From Clostridia bacterium (lineage in GTDB: Bacteria; Bacillota; Clostridia; Peptostreptococcales; Anaerovoracaceae): a stretch of DNA of 64,000 nt. Within the stretch, counting starts at the first letter, position 1, and the number at the start of each line of letters is the position of its first letter. The position numbers and the translations under genes were made by a program. Positions 52,922 to 62,010 of this stretch are shown piece by piece. The stretch covers positions 1 to 64,000 of the forward strand of contig CABJAP010000009.1 of assembly GCA_902363595.1 (NCBI GenBank), read 5' to 3'. Under the pieces are notes generated by a model, which saw only the letters and a program-made list of their open reading frames with translations, was not told the origin of the DNA and did no database searches.

Positions 52922-55310
52922 ATTGCTGCTTGGCGTTGATGGTATCGACAATGGAAAGCCGGTGAATCCGTTTTGCAGGACCATAGACAGCGGCGATGGA
53001 TGAAGCGATTACCAGCAGCAGGATCAAGGCCAGCGGCCCTGCAGGAACCTGCCAGGGATCGCCCCAGCGGTAGGTGACCAAATGCTCATACAAAAATTTG
53101 TGGATGGGAAGACCGGCTGCGCAGCCGATGATACTACTGGCTGCCGCATAGGTGATCGATTCGGCCAAAATCATTTTTATCATCTGACGGCTGCTCATGC
53201 CGATTGCCCGCATGGCTCCATATTGAGGGATTCTTGCTGACACGCTCATGGCGATGCTGTTGATGATGTTGAATACAGTTATCAGAGCAATGATAATCAG
53301 AAATCCATAAATAAAGAGCGCAAAGGATAGATAACCGCCCTGTACTTCGGCATTGGATGCCCGTTGGTCGGAAAAGGTCCTGTTTGGTCCGGAAGTCAGG
53401 CTGCGGATGCGATTCACATCCTGATCGGTCGCCTTGTCGGAAAGCTGTACATCGATGATCGTGTAGCCGCCATCTCCCTGGAGACTGCGGAAAACTGCTT
53501 CCGAACAGATAATAATTTCTGTATCTGCTTCATTGGTAAAGGGTGAGTCTGAAAGGACTCCGGTCACGGTAACGGTCTTTTCTTTGCCTTGAGAATGAAC
53601 CGTAATGGTATCCCCCGGATGTAATGGGTTTTTAGCATCATAAACGGTTAAAACCGCATCTTTGTTCTTTTGCACATTACCGAGGGAACCTTCGATTAAA
53701 ACGTCTTTTGCCCAATCAAATTGATGTTGTTCGTAAGAGATTAAATCCACACTTAAAGGATTTCCGGATGTTTCAGCAGAGAGCTTGTAGGCAAACATAC
53801 GTCCATAGACCTTTTCCACGGCAGCGTCATCTTCCAGACAATCCGTTAAACGGCTGTTCAAAGAGCGGGTATTATCGGCGCTGATGATGGATAAATCCGG
53901 CGTGTAGGGCTTCAGCGGTTTGATCGCATGATCCATAAAATCCATGGTCGCGGAAAAGGCGAGGAAAAGAATAATGCTGAGGGCAAAGGAACCGGCCATC
54001 AGCGCAAAATTCTTTTTACTCGCTTTGGCGTGATGCACGCCCAGAGCCGTGTCAACCTTAAGCCATCTCGTATTGGCAGCCTTGCTGGCGGGCTGCGGCG
54101 TATACGCGTTTCCGGATACAGCGGTAAGGGGCGAGACTTTGGCTGCTTTCTTTGCCGGCGATTGGGCTGCCAGAAGAACGGTGAGAATGCCCACGGCAAT
54201 GCCGCAAACCACGCTGATCCAGCTGACACCAAAGATGGGCATGGCAGAAAAATAGCTGGGACTCAGATCGCGGAGCACAGCGCAAAGAATCCAAATGACA
54301 GCCATACCGGACAGAATGCCGATCGGCAGGGCCCATTTGCACCATTGGAGCGCTTCCAGCCGAACAAAGCGAATAATCTGTTTTTTCGATGCTCCCAGGC
54401 AGCGGAGCATTCCAAAAAATTCCGTGCGCTGCATGATGTTGGTACTCAGGCTGCCGGCGATCATCAGAACACCGGCCAGCAAAACAAGCAGGAACAGGAC
54501 CAGTGCCACGCTGTACAGCTGAAGAATAAAGGAATCTCTGCTCTGCCCGAGGGTTGCCAGGAGCTTGGTGTTTTTTGCAATATCTTTTTTATCGCTCCAA
54601 TTAAACTGGGATGCAATATCGTTCATAACCTGGTTCATGTCGCAATGGGTGGAAAGCTGGATATAATAGCACCCATCCTGATCAGTGACATCCCCACTTT
54701 TCATGGAGGCTGTCAGGGCCTGGTATCCGTCCGGATTGAGGAAAGTACCGATGCCGTCTGCTTTCATGAGCAGAGATGTGTTTTCAAGAAAGCCGGACAC
54801 GGTGTATTGATAGGATTCCCCTTGAGGCGTGTCCAGGGTGATCTTATCTCCTACTTTTATTTTCAGACGATCCCTGGCGTTTTCTGTCAGAGCTGCTTGC
54901 CGGTCATTCTGCGGAAAATGGCCCTCCACAAATTTGATTCCGGAAAAGATATTTGAGAGAAAGGATGAATCAAAGCTGCAGATCGCTGTTTTGCCCGGAC
55001 CAATCCGATAATCCTGGGCCAGCCTGTAGTTTAGGACGCCGTACCAGGCGGAAGCAGTCACTTCGGGGCGGGCAGCTACCATGGCCGCTTCTTCTTCGTC
55101 AGCAGTCTTGAGCATCATGTGCCAGTTGCCGTAATCCTTGATGGCCTGCAGACGCTGGCTGCGCACTTCCATGTCGGCCATACCGAAGATAACAGTGACC
55201 AGAAAGACGGCCAGGGAGATACAGATCAGAGTCATACGGTTCTGTTTTCTGTATACCTTTGCAGAGATGGGTATCAGATCAAGGTAATGTTTCATCTTTT
55301 TGATTTTCAT
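52920..55310 (-). CDS. ABC transporter permease, FtsX/MacB-like with two FtsX domains
   Basis: A 796-residue membrane protein. One helix near residues 25-47 precedes a large outside domain (about 48-260). Three helices follow (about 265-390), then a further helix near 435, a second outside domain (about 460-665) and three final helices ending in the FtsX motif MSVSARIPQYGAMRAIGMS. This is the duplicated FtsX plan of lipoprotein or peptide exporters, not the ten-helix BceB plan. It overlaps the ATPase gene by four bases. Confidence 0.9.
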   Translation of the reverse strand: MKIKKMKHYLDLIPISAKVYRKQNRMTLICISLAVFLVTVIFGMADMEVRSQRLQAIKDYGNWHMMLKTADEEEAAMVAARPEVTASAWYGVLNYRLAQDYRIGPGKTAICSFDSSFLSNIFSGIKFVEGHFPQNDRQAALTENARDRLKIKVGDKITLDTPQGESYQYTVSGFLENTSLLMKADGIGTFLNPDGYQALTASMKSGDVTDQDGCYYIQLSTHCDMNQVMNDIASQFNWSDKKDIAKNTKLLATLGQSRDSFILQLYSVALVLFLLVLLAGVLMIAGSLSTNIMQRTEFFGMLRCLGASKKQIIRFVRLEALQWCKWALPIGILSGMAVIWILCAVLRDLSPSYFSAMPIFGVSWISVVCGIAVGILTVLLAAQSPAKKAAKVSPLTAVSGNAYTPQPASKAANTRWLKVDTALGVHHAKASKKNFALMAGSFALSIILFLAFSATMDFMDHAIKPLKPYTPDLSIISADNTRSLNSRLTDCLEDDAAVEKVYGRMFAYKLSAETSGNPLSVDLISYEQHQFDWAKDVLIEGSLGNVQKNKDAVLTVYDAKNPLHPGDTITVHSQGKEKTVTVTGVLSDSPFTNEADTEIIICSEAVFRSLQGDGGYTIIDVQLSDKATDQDVNRIRSLTSGPNRTFSDQRASNAEVQGGYLSFALFIYGFLIIIALITVFNIINSIAMSVSARIPQYGAMRAIGMSSRQMIKMILAESITYAAASSIIGCAAGLPIHKFLYEHLVTYRWGDPWQVPAGPLALILLLVIASSIAAVYGPAKRIHRLSIVDTINAKQQ

Positions 55311-55990
55311 TGCCGCACCCCGCCTAAATCTGAAAGTATGCCGTCGGTAACGCTCAGCACTCGATCGACAGATGCGGTAAGATTGATGTTATGGGTGATC
55401 ATAAGAATGGTCTGCTGATAGAGCCGTGAGGCTTTCAGCAGCAGGTCCATCACATCTTGACTGCTCTTAGAATCCAGGTTCCCAGTTGGTTCGTCCGCCA
55501 GAATGAGGGTAGGTCTGGTGATTAGAGCGCGTCCAATGGCTGCGCGCTGCTGCTGGCCGCCCGACAGCTGTCCAGGCAGGTGGCGGCGCCGATCAGTCAG
55601 GCCTAGAACCTCCAGGATTTCGTCAACTTTGTGCGGGTCCGGTTTCTGATAATCCAGCAGCAGAGGAAAAATCAGATTCTGTTCCACTGTCAGCTCGGTG
55701 ATCAACTGAAAAGATTGAAAGACAAACCCGATATTCTGCCGGCGAAAGACTGTGCGTTTTTGTTCTTTCATAGAAAAGAGATCCTGGCCGTCCAGATAGA
55801 TGGCCCCGGAAGTTGGAGTGTCCAGGGCGCCGATGCAGTTGAGCAAAGTGCTTTTCCCGGAGCCGGATTCTCCCACAATGGCGCAGAATGTCCCTTTTTC
55901 AATCGTAAAAGAAACGTCTTTCAGCGCTTGAACTTGATTGTCACCTTTACCGTAGGTTTTGCATAGATTTTGAACCTTTAAAATTTCCAT
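55307..55990 (-). CDS. ABC transporter ATP-binding protein (LolD/MacB type)
   Basis: A 227-residue ATPase: Walker [10 protein letters not shown], signature [15 protein letters not shown], Walker [16 protein letters not shown] and switch His in MITHNINL. The GNLD after Walker B marks the MacB/LolD branch that pairs with FtsX permeases. AGGAGG lies about 8 bp before the ATG. An inverted repeat 20-50 bp upstream may bind the neighbouring response regulator. Confidence 0.95.
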   Translation of the reverse strand: MEILKVQNLCKTYGKGDNQVQALKDVSFTIEKGTFCAIVGESGSGKSTLLNCIGALDTPTSGAIYLDGQDLFSMKEQKRTVFRRQNIGFVFQSFQLITELTVEQNLIFPLLLDYQKPDPHKVDEILEVLGLTDRRRHLPGQLSGGQQQRAAIGRALITRPTLILADEPTGNLDSKSSQDVMDLLLKASRLYQQTILMITHNINLTASVDRVLSVTDGILSDLGGVRQ

Positions 55991-56009
55991 AGGGAAGTAC
56001 CTCCTTTTT

Positions 56010-56042
56010 CTTTGTAAAGTATACCAAATGAGCCTTACAAAG
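56010..56042 (-). promoter_or_regulatory. Inverted repeat and -10 box before the ABC ATPase gene
   Basis: CTTTGTAA (56010-56017) and TTACAAAG (56035-56042) are perfect complements with a 17-bp centre that holds TATACT when read on the minus strand. No -35 box is seen. This suggests a regulator-dependent internal promoter for the exporter genes. Confidence 0.55.
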
Positions 56043-56056
56043 AGATGAATCTCAAC

Positions 56057-57283
56057 TTACAGATCCGTAAGGAAAGAAAGGGTGAACACGGTGCCTTTTC
56101 CGGGGGCGCTTTGAACAGAGATCAGGCCGCCCTGTCCTTCGATAATAGCCTTTGCCAGCGGCAGCCCCAGTCCGATCCCCGGCGTATCCAAAGAGCTTTT
56201 GCTGCGGTAAAACCTCTTGAAGATGTGATGGAAGTCTTCCGGCCGAATTCCAGGACCATTATCGGCTATAAAGAGGCGGAGCATGGTTTGAGAGCGTTCC
56301 CAGGTAATGTCAATCTGCCCCTCTGGACCGGTGTGATCCAGAGCGTTTTTTACGATATTGGTGATGGCTTCACTGGTCCATTCCAAATCGCAGAGGATGG
56401 TTTGGGAAGGTCCGGAGAAGGAGAGCCGTTTCCCTTCCTGCTCAGCGCGAAGCCTAAGCTGTTCAATGGATTTTTCCACCAGTTCCGACGCGGAATGCCA
56501 TTCTTTTTCAAAGGAAATACTCCCAGTATCCAGTCGGGCGATTTTTAACATGGCGCCGATCAGCGATTCCATACGGCTTAGGGATTGGCTGGTTTTTTTG
56601 GAAAACTCGGCTACGGCAGATGGATTGTCCGCTTCACCGGCAATGATTTCGTTATACATGTTAAGGGCAGACAGGGGTGTTTTTAGCTGATGGGAAATAT
56701 CTGAAATGGTTTCTCGCAAAAAACGGCGGGCATTATGCTCTGCCTCGCTTTTCGCCTGAAGTGCGCTGGACAGACTGTCGACTGCGGCAAACAGCCGATA
56801 TAGAGTCCCTTCGCCTGCTCTGGGAAGATGGGCGGAAAAATCCCCGTCAACAAAACGGTTGATTCTTTGAATTGCCAGAAGATAAAGCTTTTCCCGCTTC
56901 CATAAAAATAAGATGGAGCCGATTAAGAGCAGGACGGATAAAGCAAGTGTCTGCAGGGTCAGCATTCGGGCAAAATCCGCTTGTTTGCTGCGAAGGATCG
57001 GCAAAAAACGCAGGTCTGTATGTTCGGAAATACCGATCTGGGCAGCTATTTTTTTGCCTGCGGCAGTAATTGTTGCGTTTGTAAGCACGGCGGCCGCTTT
57101 ATCAGCTGGAATTTTTTGCTCCACAAGGGCCGAGGCCGTCGCGTAATCGTGCAGAAGCTTGATGTCTTTTAAGGCCGTTTTTTGCTGCTGATAGGTAAAC
57201 AGCGCTGAGCCGGCAATCACCATAATAAATAAAATGAGGAAGAGAAGAAATTTTCGCGATTGGGTTTCGTGGATGAAACTCAT
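56057..57283 (-). CDS. Sensor histidine kinase of the ABC exporter unit
   Basis: A 408-residue kinase with two membrane helices (about 11-33 and 130-150) around a ~95-residue outside domain. Then a HAMP-like linker, HisKA with ISDISHQLKTPLSALNMY, and HATPase with NIVKNALDHT, DNGPGIRPEDF and GIGLGLPLAKAI. The ATG at 57283 overlaps the regulator's stop (ATGA) and follows GAAGGAGGT; a longer frame reaches 57301. It probably senses an envelope-active compound exported by the adjacent transporter. Confidence 0.93.
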   Translation of the reverse strand: MSFIHETQSRKFLLFLILFIMVIAGSALFTYQQQKTALKDIKLLHDYATASALVEQKIPADKAAAVLTNATITAAGKKIAAQIGISEHTDLRFLPILRSKQADFARMLTLQTLALSVLLLIGSILFLWKREKLYLLAIQRINRFVDGDFSAHLPRAGEGTLYRLFAAVDSLSSALQAKSEAEHNARRFLRETISDISHQLKTPLSALNMYNEIIAGEADNPSAVAEFSKKTSQSLSRMESLIGAMLKIARLDTGSISFEKEWHSASELVEKSIEQLRLRAEQEGKRLSFSGPSQTILCDLEWTSEAITNIVKNALDHTGPEGQIDITWERSQTMLRLFIADNGPGIRPEDFHHIFKRFYRSKSSLDTPGIGLGLPLAKAIIEGQGGLISVQSAPGKGTVFTLSFLTDL

Positions 57284-58008
57284 ATCTGTACCTCCTTCCA
57301 TTGATAGCCGAACCCGCGGACCGTCAGCAGGTGGTCCGGGTGAGACGGATCGGATTCGATTTTTTCCCGCAGCCGGCGGATGTAGACGGATAGGGTATTG
57401 TCGTCGACAAAGTTGCCGGCGCCGTCCCAGAGCTCATTGAAGATGACTTCACGAGTGACAGTTCGGTCTGCGTTTCTTACCAAAAGGCAAAGCAGCTTAT
57501 ACTCGGCACCGGTCAATTCCAAAGGTACACCACGCAGCAGCGCCCGGCTCGCCAGCAGATCAATTGTAATATCCCCGCGGCAAAGCCTTGAAGCTTCGGA
57601 TTCTTTGGACATTCCGGCTCTTCTCAGCAGTGCTCGGATTCGCGAGCATAGCTCCCCCAGCTTAAAAGGCTTGGTGATATAATCATCACCGCCGCAGTCC
57701 AGGCCGCGAATGACATTTACCTCTTCGTCCAGGGCAGTCAGGAAAATGATGGGGACTTGATTGCCGTGTCCTCTGACATACTCACATATTTCAAAGCCGC
57801 TGCCATCCGGCAGAGTAATATCCAGCAGGAGCAGGTCGTATTCTCCGTGCAGCAGAAATTTTTTTGCTTCCTCGAGCGTTCGGGCGATATCCACATCAAA
57901 GCCGTTCTTTTTCAGCGAATAACTGAGGCCATCCACCAGACTCCAGTCGTCCTCAAGTAAAAGAAGCTTGTTTGTATGAGCATGATCGATGGTTATTTGA
58001 TGATCCAT
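57280..58008 (-). CDS. OmpR-family response regulator of the ABC exporter unit
   Basis: A 242-residue regulator. The receiver has LLLLEDDWSLVDGL, the phospho-acceptor Asp in LLLLDITLPDGSGF and Lys in DDYITKPF. The winged helix ends in VYIRRLREKIESDPSHPDHLLTVRG in part, with GYQWKE. The ATG at 58008 has AGGAGGTG upstream; the longer frame to 58059 does not fit the promoter. It probably controls its own operon and the exporter genes. Confidence 0.93.
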   Translation of the reverse strand: MDHQITIDHAHTNKLLLLEDDWSLVDGLSYSLKKNGFDVDIARTLEEAKKFLLHGEYDLLLLDITLPDGSGFEICEYVRGHGNQVPIIFLTALDEEVNVIRGLDCGGDDYITKPFKLGELCSRIRALLRRAGMSKESEASRLCRGDITIDLLASRALLRGVPLELTGAEYKLLCLLVRNADRTVTREVIFNELWDGAGNFVDDNTLSVYIRRLREKIESDPSHPDHLLTVRGFGYQWKEVQI

Positions 58009-58030
58009 ATTGCACCTCCTAATTACTATT

Positions 58031-58096
58031 ATTATATTGGGGCATCCAGTAATATACAAGGGAGGGGAGGGTGGTTCTTTCTTACAATTCTGTAAG
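58031..58096 (-). promoter_or_regulatory. Promoter and operator of the regulator-kinase-exporter operon
   Basis: On the minus strand TTGTAT (58054-58059) and TATAAT (58031-58036) are 17 bp apart. CTTACA-ATTC-TGTAAG (58081-58096) is a perfect dyad just upstream of the -35. Its TTACA/TGTAA halves recur before the ATPase gene, pointing to a common regulator. Confidence 0.7.
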
Positions 58097-58335
58097 CAGA
58101 AAAAAGACAGCCGGCCTTAGTTGCTGGGACCGACTGTCTGAAGAAAGGAGGCAATCTGTGGAAATGACAGACTGCCGCACCATGAAAGTGGCGGCCGCCG
58201 AGTTTTGCAGAGCATGTATCAGGATTGCTGCATGCGTATGGTACGTTAATATTGTTTGTTGGATGGAAGGCGAACACGACTTTGCTGCTGGCGGCCTTGT
58301 TTTTTGCCCGGTGTCCTCTGGGCAGACGCATGCTC

Positions 58336-58451
58336 AAATGGCCTACTGATTATAGTCGTACAGGTTTTGGGACAAGACAGCCTTGGCAGTACCCTCTGCG
58401 CCAAATCTGTCCGGGCTTTTCAGCGAACTTGTACGTGTAAATAGGCCATTT
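58336..58451. repeat. 116-bp element with nested inverted ends
   Basis: AAATGGCCTA (58336-58345) and TAGGCCATTT (58442-58451) are perfect complements. Just inside them CGTACA and TGTACG also pair. It could be a miniature mobile element or a structured RNA. The surrounding 58097-58638 has no convincing gene; a short frame (58225-58440) looks mildly hydrophobic but has no ribosome site. Confidence 0.5.
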
Positions 58452-58638
58452 GACCATACGCCGGAAAGAAAAAATATGTAATTAATTTACATATAGTATA
58501 TAATATGGAAAACCATTTGTCAATCGATAATTTGAAAAAATTTCCATTTTGGTCGATCAGTTGGAATGATTATCTGAAGTTGATAATAGGTGAATATTAA
58601 TAATCGATATAATTTTATTGTTATTCAATAAAAATATA

Positions 58639-58667
58639 TTGACAAACAAATAATGTAATGGCATAAT
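58639..58667 (+). promoter_or_regulatory. SigmaA promoter of the DUF2975 operon
   Basis: TTGACA and CATAAT are 17 bp apart in AT-rich DNA, 40 bp before the first start. Confidence 0.82.
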
Positions 58668-58707
58668 AAGGTAACAGCTGTTAAAGAAAGGGAAGGGAAA
58701 AACGACC

Positions 58708-59160
58708 ATGTGGAACGCAACAAAATCTTTACATTTATCATCCATCTGTACGAAGCTGCTGATCGTAACCGTTTTTGTTTTTGCGGCTTTTTTGCCGAAA
58801 CTGCTTGAGACCTATATTGAGGTGTCTCCAGCCTACAGCCAGATTACGCAGCTTTCGCCGCTGATGGCGATCCTGTATCTTTGCTGTCTGCCTGCGCTGA
58901 TTGCGCTTTTTTCGCTGGACCGGCTGCTGGGAAACATTAAAAAGGATCGAGTGTTCGTTGAGATCAATGTCCGCTATCTGCGGATCATTTCATGGTGCTG
59001 CTTTGCAGTGGCGGCGCTGCTTGTCTGTGCGGTTATCTATTATCCGGTCTTTATCGCAGTAGGCATTGTAGCGGCGTTCTTTGGACTGATTCTGCGGGTT
59101 GTTAAGAACGTGATTGAACAGGCGGTTATCATTAAGACTGAGAATGATTATACGATTTAG
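58708..59160 (+). CDS. DUF2975-type membrane protein
   Basis: A 150-residue protein with four membrane helices (about 14-33, 48-70, 90-112, 114-130) and the middle motif LLGNIKKDRVFVEINVRYLRIISWC, typical of DUF2975. Function is unknown. In many Firmicutes it precedes a small Cro-like regulator, as here, and the pair is usually cotranscribed. RBS GGGAAGGG lies about 9 bp upstream. Confidence 0.82.
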   Translation: MWNATKSLHLSSICTKLLIVTVFVFAAFLPKLLETYIEVSPAYSQITQLSPLMAILYLCCLPALIALFSLDRLLGNIKKDRVFVEINVRYLRIISWCCFAVAALLVCAVIYYPVFIAVGIVAAFFGLILRVVKNVIEQAVIIKTENDYTI

Positions 59161-59175
59161 GAAGGAGCAGCGGAA

Positions 59176-59382
59176 ATGGGGATTGTTGTCAATATAGATG
59201 TGATGATGGCCAAACGAAAGATCTCCGCCGGCGATTTGGCCAAAGCCATCGGGATCACACCCGCCAACCTTTCGATTTTGAAAAACAATAAAGCTAAGGC
59301 CATCCGTTTTTCCACATTGGAGGAGATTTGCAGGGTGCTGGACTGCCAGCCGGGGGATATTTTGGAGTACGAAAAAGAGTAA
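59176..59382 (+). CDS. Small Cro/C1-type HTH regulator (YozG-like)
   Basis: A 68-residue protein that is almost entirely one helix-turn-helix (ISAGDLAKAIGITPANLSIL, then FSTLEEICRVLDCQPGDILEYE). It starts 15 bp after the DUF2975 gene behind AGGAAGGAG. Partners of DUF2975 proteins generally control their own operon; no defined operator is visible. Confidence 0.9.
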   Translation: MGIVVNIDVMMAKRKISAGDLAKAIGITPANLSILKNNKAKAIRFSTLEEICRVLDCQPGDILEYEKE

Positions 59383-59435
59383 CAAACGGATTTAAAGGGA
59401 TTAAGAGAATGGTTAAGAGAGGGGCGTGTATTGTG

Positions 59436-60998
59436 ATGGAAAATAGTGCGAAGAAAAAGAGTACATTGTACGAAGCCGCTTGGGATATGGAGTATACGAG
59501 GGCGGATGGGGCATTGGCCGTTTCGCTGCTGGCTGTTGGTTTTTTGTTTTGGGAGTTGGTCAGCCTTTTTCGACCGGGAGCAGGTACCGTTATTTTTACA
59601 GGGATCGTTTGTTCCGTATCGGTCATTTATCTGAATCACAAAGGGTATCGGCAGAACAAAAGAAGCTTGATTGGTCTTGTTGTCATCGTTCTATCGTCTG
59701 CTGTGTTTCTGATCTTTGATGGGTATCTGGAAAAGCAGTTGAATCTGCTGTTTATTATGGCTGCCTTTGTTCAATGGATTGCCTTGACAACCGGCTCTAC
59801 GATCGAAAACAGGTTGTCCGGGTACAGCCTGATCGATTTGCTGTATCAGAGCTTTGCAAGGGGGCTGGGCAATCTGCCATGTCTTCCGTCGATTCTGGCA
59901 AAGCATATAAAACAGAAAAAAGCCGGCAAGGGTACTGCGGCGGCTCTTTTGGGAATTTTGATTATGATACCCATTTTGTGCGCAGTGATTATGCTGCTGG
60001 TCAGAGCGGATCCAGCCTTCGACCATTGGATGGGCAGTATAAAAAAGGCGGTGTCCGATGAATTTCTCATCTATGTTTGGTACTTCGTTTTGGGTATTCC
60101 GGTAGCCTGCTATTTATGCGGCCTGATCCGGGGAAGTGTGGAAAAACATCCTTCGGCAATGGAAAAAGCCAAGGTTGACAGGGCATTTGAGCGAATCCGC
60201 ATTGCTCCTGCGGCAGCGGTCTGTTCCAGCCTGGCGGCCTTAAACTTGGTGTATGCGATTTTCTTTCTTGCACAGACCAGCTACCTGTTCTCTGCCTTTC
60301 GACAGATATTGCCTGAGCATATGACTTATGCCGAATATGCCAGACACGGATTCTTTGAATTATGTGCAGTTACTGCGATCAACTTGGCTGTTATCTTTGC
60401 GGCAAAACTTTTGTCGCAGGAAGGCCGGGGCAAGCTTCTGAGAATTGAGGTGATACTTCTTTCTGTCTTTACCCTTGCGCTTACCGTCATCGACCTGAGC
60501 AAGATGGTTCTTTATATTCAAAGCTATGGTCTTACACGGCTGCGAATCTATACTTCCATCTTCATGGTTTTTCTATTTATTGTGTTTCTGATTATTCTGC
60601 TGAGGCAAGTCCGTCCGTTTCAGGCAGGAAGGGCTGTGATTCTGGCAGCACTGATCTGTTTTTTCGGACTTTGTTATGGGAACGTAGATGGTCAAATCGC
60701 GAAGTATAATATGGGCCAGTATCTAGCGGGAAACTTGGAGTTGATGGATCGGGCCAGTATGGAAGCGCTGTCGGATGGAGCGGTGCCGTACTTTTTTAAG
60801 GCATATCGGGAGGCGAGCGATGAGGAGGATGCCCAGCTTTTATATGCTGTCATCACAGGGGATTCTGCTGGCAGTATGGCACAGGTCCCGGAAAAAGAGG
60901 ACATAAAGACATTTAATTTGCAGCAATATCGTGCGCAAAAGATTCGTAAAGAGATCAAACCTCCTGCGGGGACAGGAGGCAGGCAGCTACTGTTTTAA
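59436..60998 (+). CDS. DUF4173/DUF4153-type polytopic membrane protein
   Basis: A 520-residue membrane protein with roughly twelve hydrophobic segments and a soluble C-terminal tail. Features such as YAEYARHGFFELCAVTAINL and LTVIDLSKMVLYIQSYGLTRLRIY match DUF4173. No enzymatic motif is seen and function is unknown. The ATG at 59436 has GAGGGG about 11 bp upstream; further in-frame starts (59409, 59328) are less likely. Cotranscribed with the preceding regulator. Confidence 0.8.
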   Translation: MENSAKKKSTLYEAAWDMEYTRADGALAVSLLAVGFLFWELVSLFRPGAGTVIFTGIVCSVSVIYLNHKGYRQNKRSLIGLVVIVLSSAVFLIFDGYLEKQLNLLFIMAAFVQWIALTTGSTIENRLSGYSLIDLLYQSFARGLGNLPCLPSILAKHIKQKKAGKGTAAALLGILIMIPILCAVIMLLVRADPAFDHWMGSIKKAVSDEFLIYVWYFVLGIPVACYLCGLIRGSVEKHPSAMEKAKVDRAFERIRIAPAAAVCSSLAALNLVYAIFFLAQTSYLFSAFRQILPEHMTYAEYARHGFFELCAVTAINLAVIFAAKLLSQEGRGKLLRIEVILLSVFTLALTVIDLSKMVLYIQSYGLTRLRIYTSIFMVFLFIVFLIILLRQVRPFQAGRAVILAALICFFGLCYGNVDGQIAKYNMGQYLAGNLELMDRASMEALSDGAVPYFFKAYREASDEEDAQLLYAVITGDSAGSMAQVPEKEDIKTFNLQQYRAQKIRKEIKPPAGTGGRQLLF

Positions 60999-61114
60999 GA
61001 TGCGCTGCAGCCGTTTGTATGCTCAAAACAAGCTTGCACTATAAATAAAAGTGTTAAATTGTTAAGCCGCCGGGCGGGCGCATGAAAGATATTACTTCTC
61101 ATCATGCCCCATGC

Positions 61115-61783
61115 CTATCCTTTGGAAATAATCAAAAATACGCTGGATTCATCGATTTCCATAACTTTGTAGGAAAGCCCTGAATTCTTGCCAATTTCAT
61201 CCAACGCCTCCGGCGAATGGGTCGTTGCGCGGAAGCCATCTTTACAAATGATTACGCCATCTTTTGTTTTGTCATAATCAATTTCACCGAGAAGTCCTTT
61301 CTCTGCCTGTTCTTCAAACCATTTCAGCCGCCACTCCCAAAACTTGGCGCTGTAACTGCTGAAATAAGCTGAACCGCCGGGCGCCAGCAGTGACAGCGTT
61401 TTATGAATGACAGCAGAGTCGGCGCCCATGGCGGACAAACCGTTTTGGAGGCAAAGAATAACATCAAAAACCTGGTCAAAATCCATCGCATGAACATCCA
61501 TAACGACCATGCTGGCATTGGGATAATCTTTCAGATACTCTTTGTTTAAAGCCACATTTTCCTCGGAAATATCCATTCCCACAATCGATTTGCAGTGAGG
61601 CGCCAGTTCTTTCATAATCCGACCATACCCGGCGGCCAATTCCAAAACCGCTTCATCTCCCCGAAGATTTTTTCTCACAAAATCGATTTCGGCTTCAAGA
61701 TACTGCCTCACGCGAGGAATATCCGACGCGTACACTTGGAATAAACTCTGAGAATTCAATTTATCCGCATAATAGCTGCCCAT
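61115..61783 (-). CDS. Class I SAM-dependent methyltransferase
   Basis: A 222-residue methyltransferase. Motif I is VLELAAGYGRIMKELA, the acidic end of strand 2 is GMDISEENVAL, and LLAPGGSAYFSSYS follows strand 5. Substrate unknown. ATG 61783 has AAGGAGG 8 bp upstream. The longer frame to 61885 runs into the 79-bp tandem repeat and should be discarded. It reads away from that repeat, which ends only about 30 bp before the start. Confidence 0.88.
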   Translation of the reverse strand: MGSYYADKLNSQSLFQVYASDIPRVRQYLEAEIDFVRKNLRGDEAVLELAAGYGRIMKELAPHCKSIVGMDISEENVALNKEYLKDYPNASMVVMDVHAMDFDQVFDVILCLQNGLSAMGADSAVIHKTLSLLAPGGSAYFSSYSAKFWEWRLKWFEEQAEKGLLGEIDYDKTKDGVIICKDGFRATTHSPEALDEIGKNSGLSYKVMEIDESSVFLIISKG

Positions 61784-61812
61784 ATCCACATCCTCCTTAC
61801 TATTCATCCCCC

Positions 61813-62010
61813 AGCAGCGCCGATACAATGGTTTTGCGTAGAATATAGCATGCGAGCACAGTCGAGCATGCTTCAAACTACGCAACCTTACGGCAACGCC
61901 GCTACAATGGTCTTGCGTAGATTATAACATGCGAGCACAGTCGAGCATGCTTCAAACTACGCAACCTTACGGCAACGCCGCTACAATGGTCTTGCGTAGA
62001 TTATAACATG
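61813..62010 (-). repeat. 79-bp structured tandem repeat, about 2.5 copies
   Basis: TACAATGG recurs at 61824, 61903 and 61982, a 79-bp period, with nearly identical units. On the minus strand each unit reads TATAATCTACGCAAG, CGGCGTTGCCG, TTGCGTAG, TTTGAAGCATGC, then GCATG. CTACGCAA/TTGCGTAG are perfect arms around the inner hairpin and GCATGC/GCATG form a second stem. The order of elements equals that of the 3.9-kb repeat. No CRISPR-like variable spacers are present. Confidence 0.85.

Noticed and set aside
53928-54956. 342-codon frame opposite the ABC permease
   Set aside because: Antisense shadow of a clear FtsX-type gene.
58225-58440. Mildly hydrophobic short frame in the 58-kb gap
   Set aside because: No ribosome site, and it overlaps the inverted-repeat element.
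61784-61885. N-terminal extension of the methyltransferase
   Set aside because: It is encoded by the 79-bp tandem repeat and lies upstream of the AAGGAGG site.
61813-62010. CRISPR array
   Set aside because: Units are contiguous and nearly identical over 79 bp, with no variable spacers and no cas genes.
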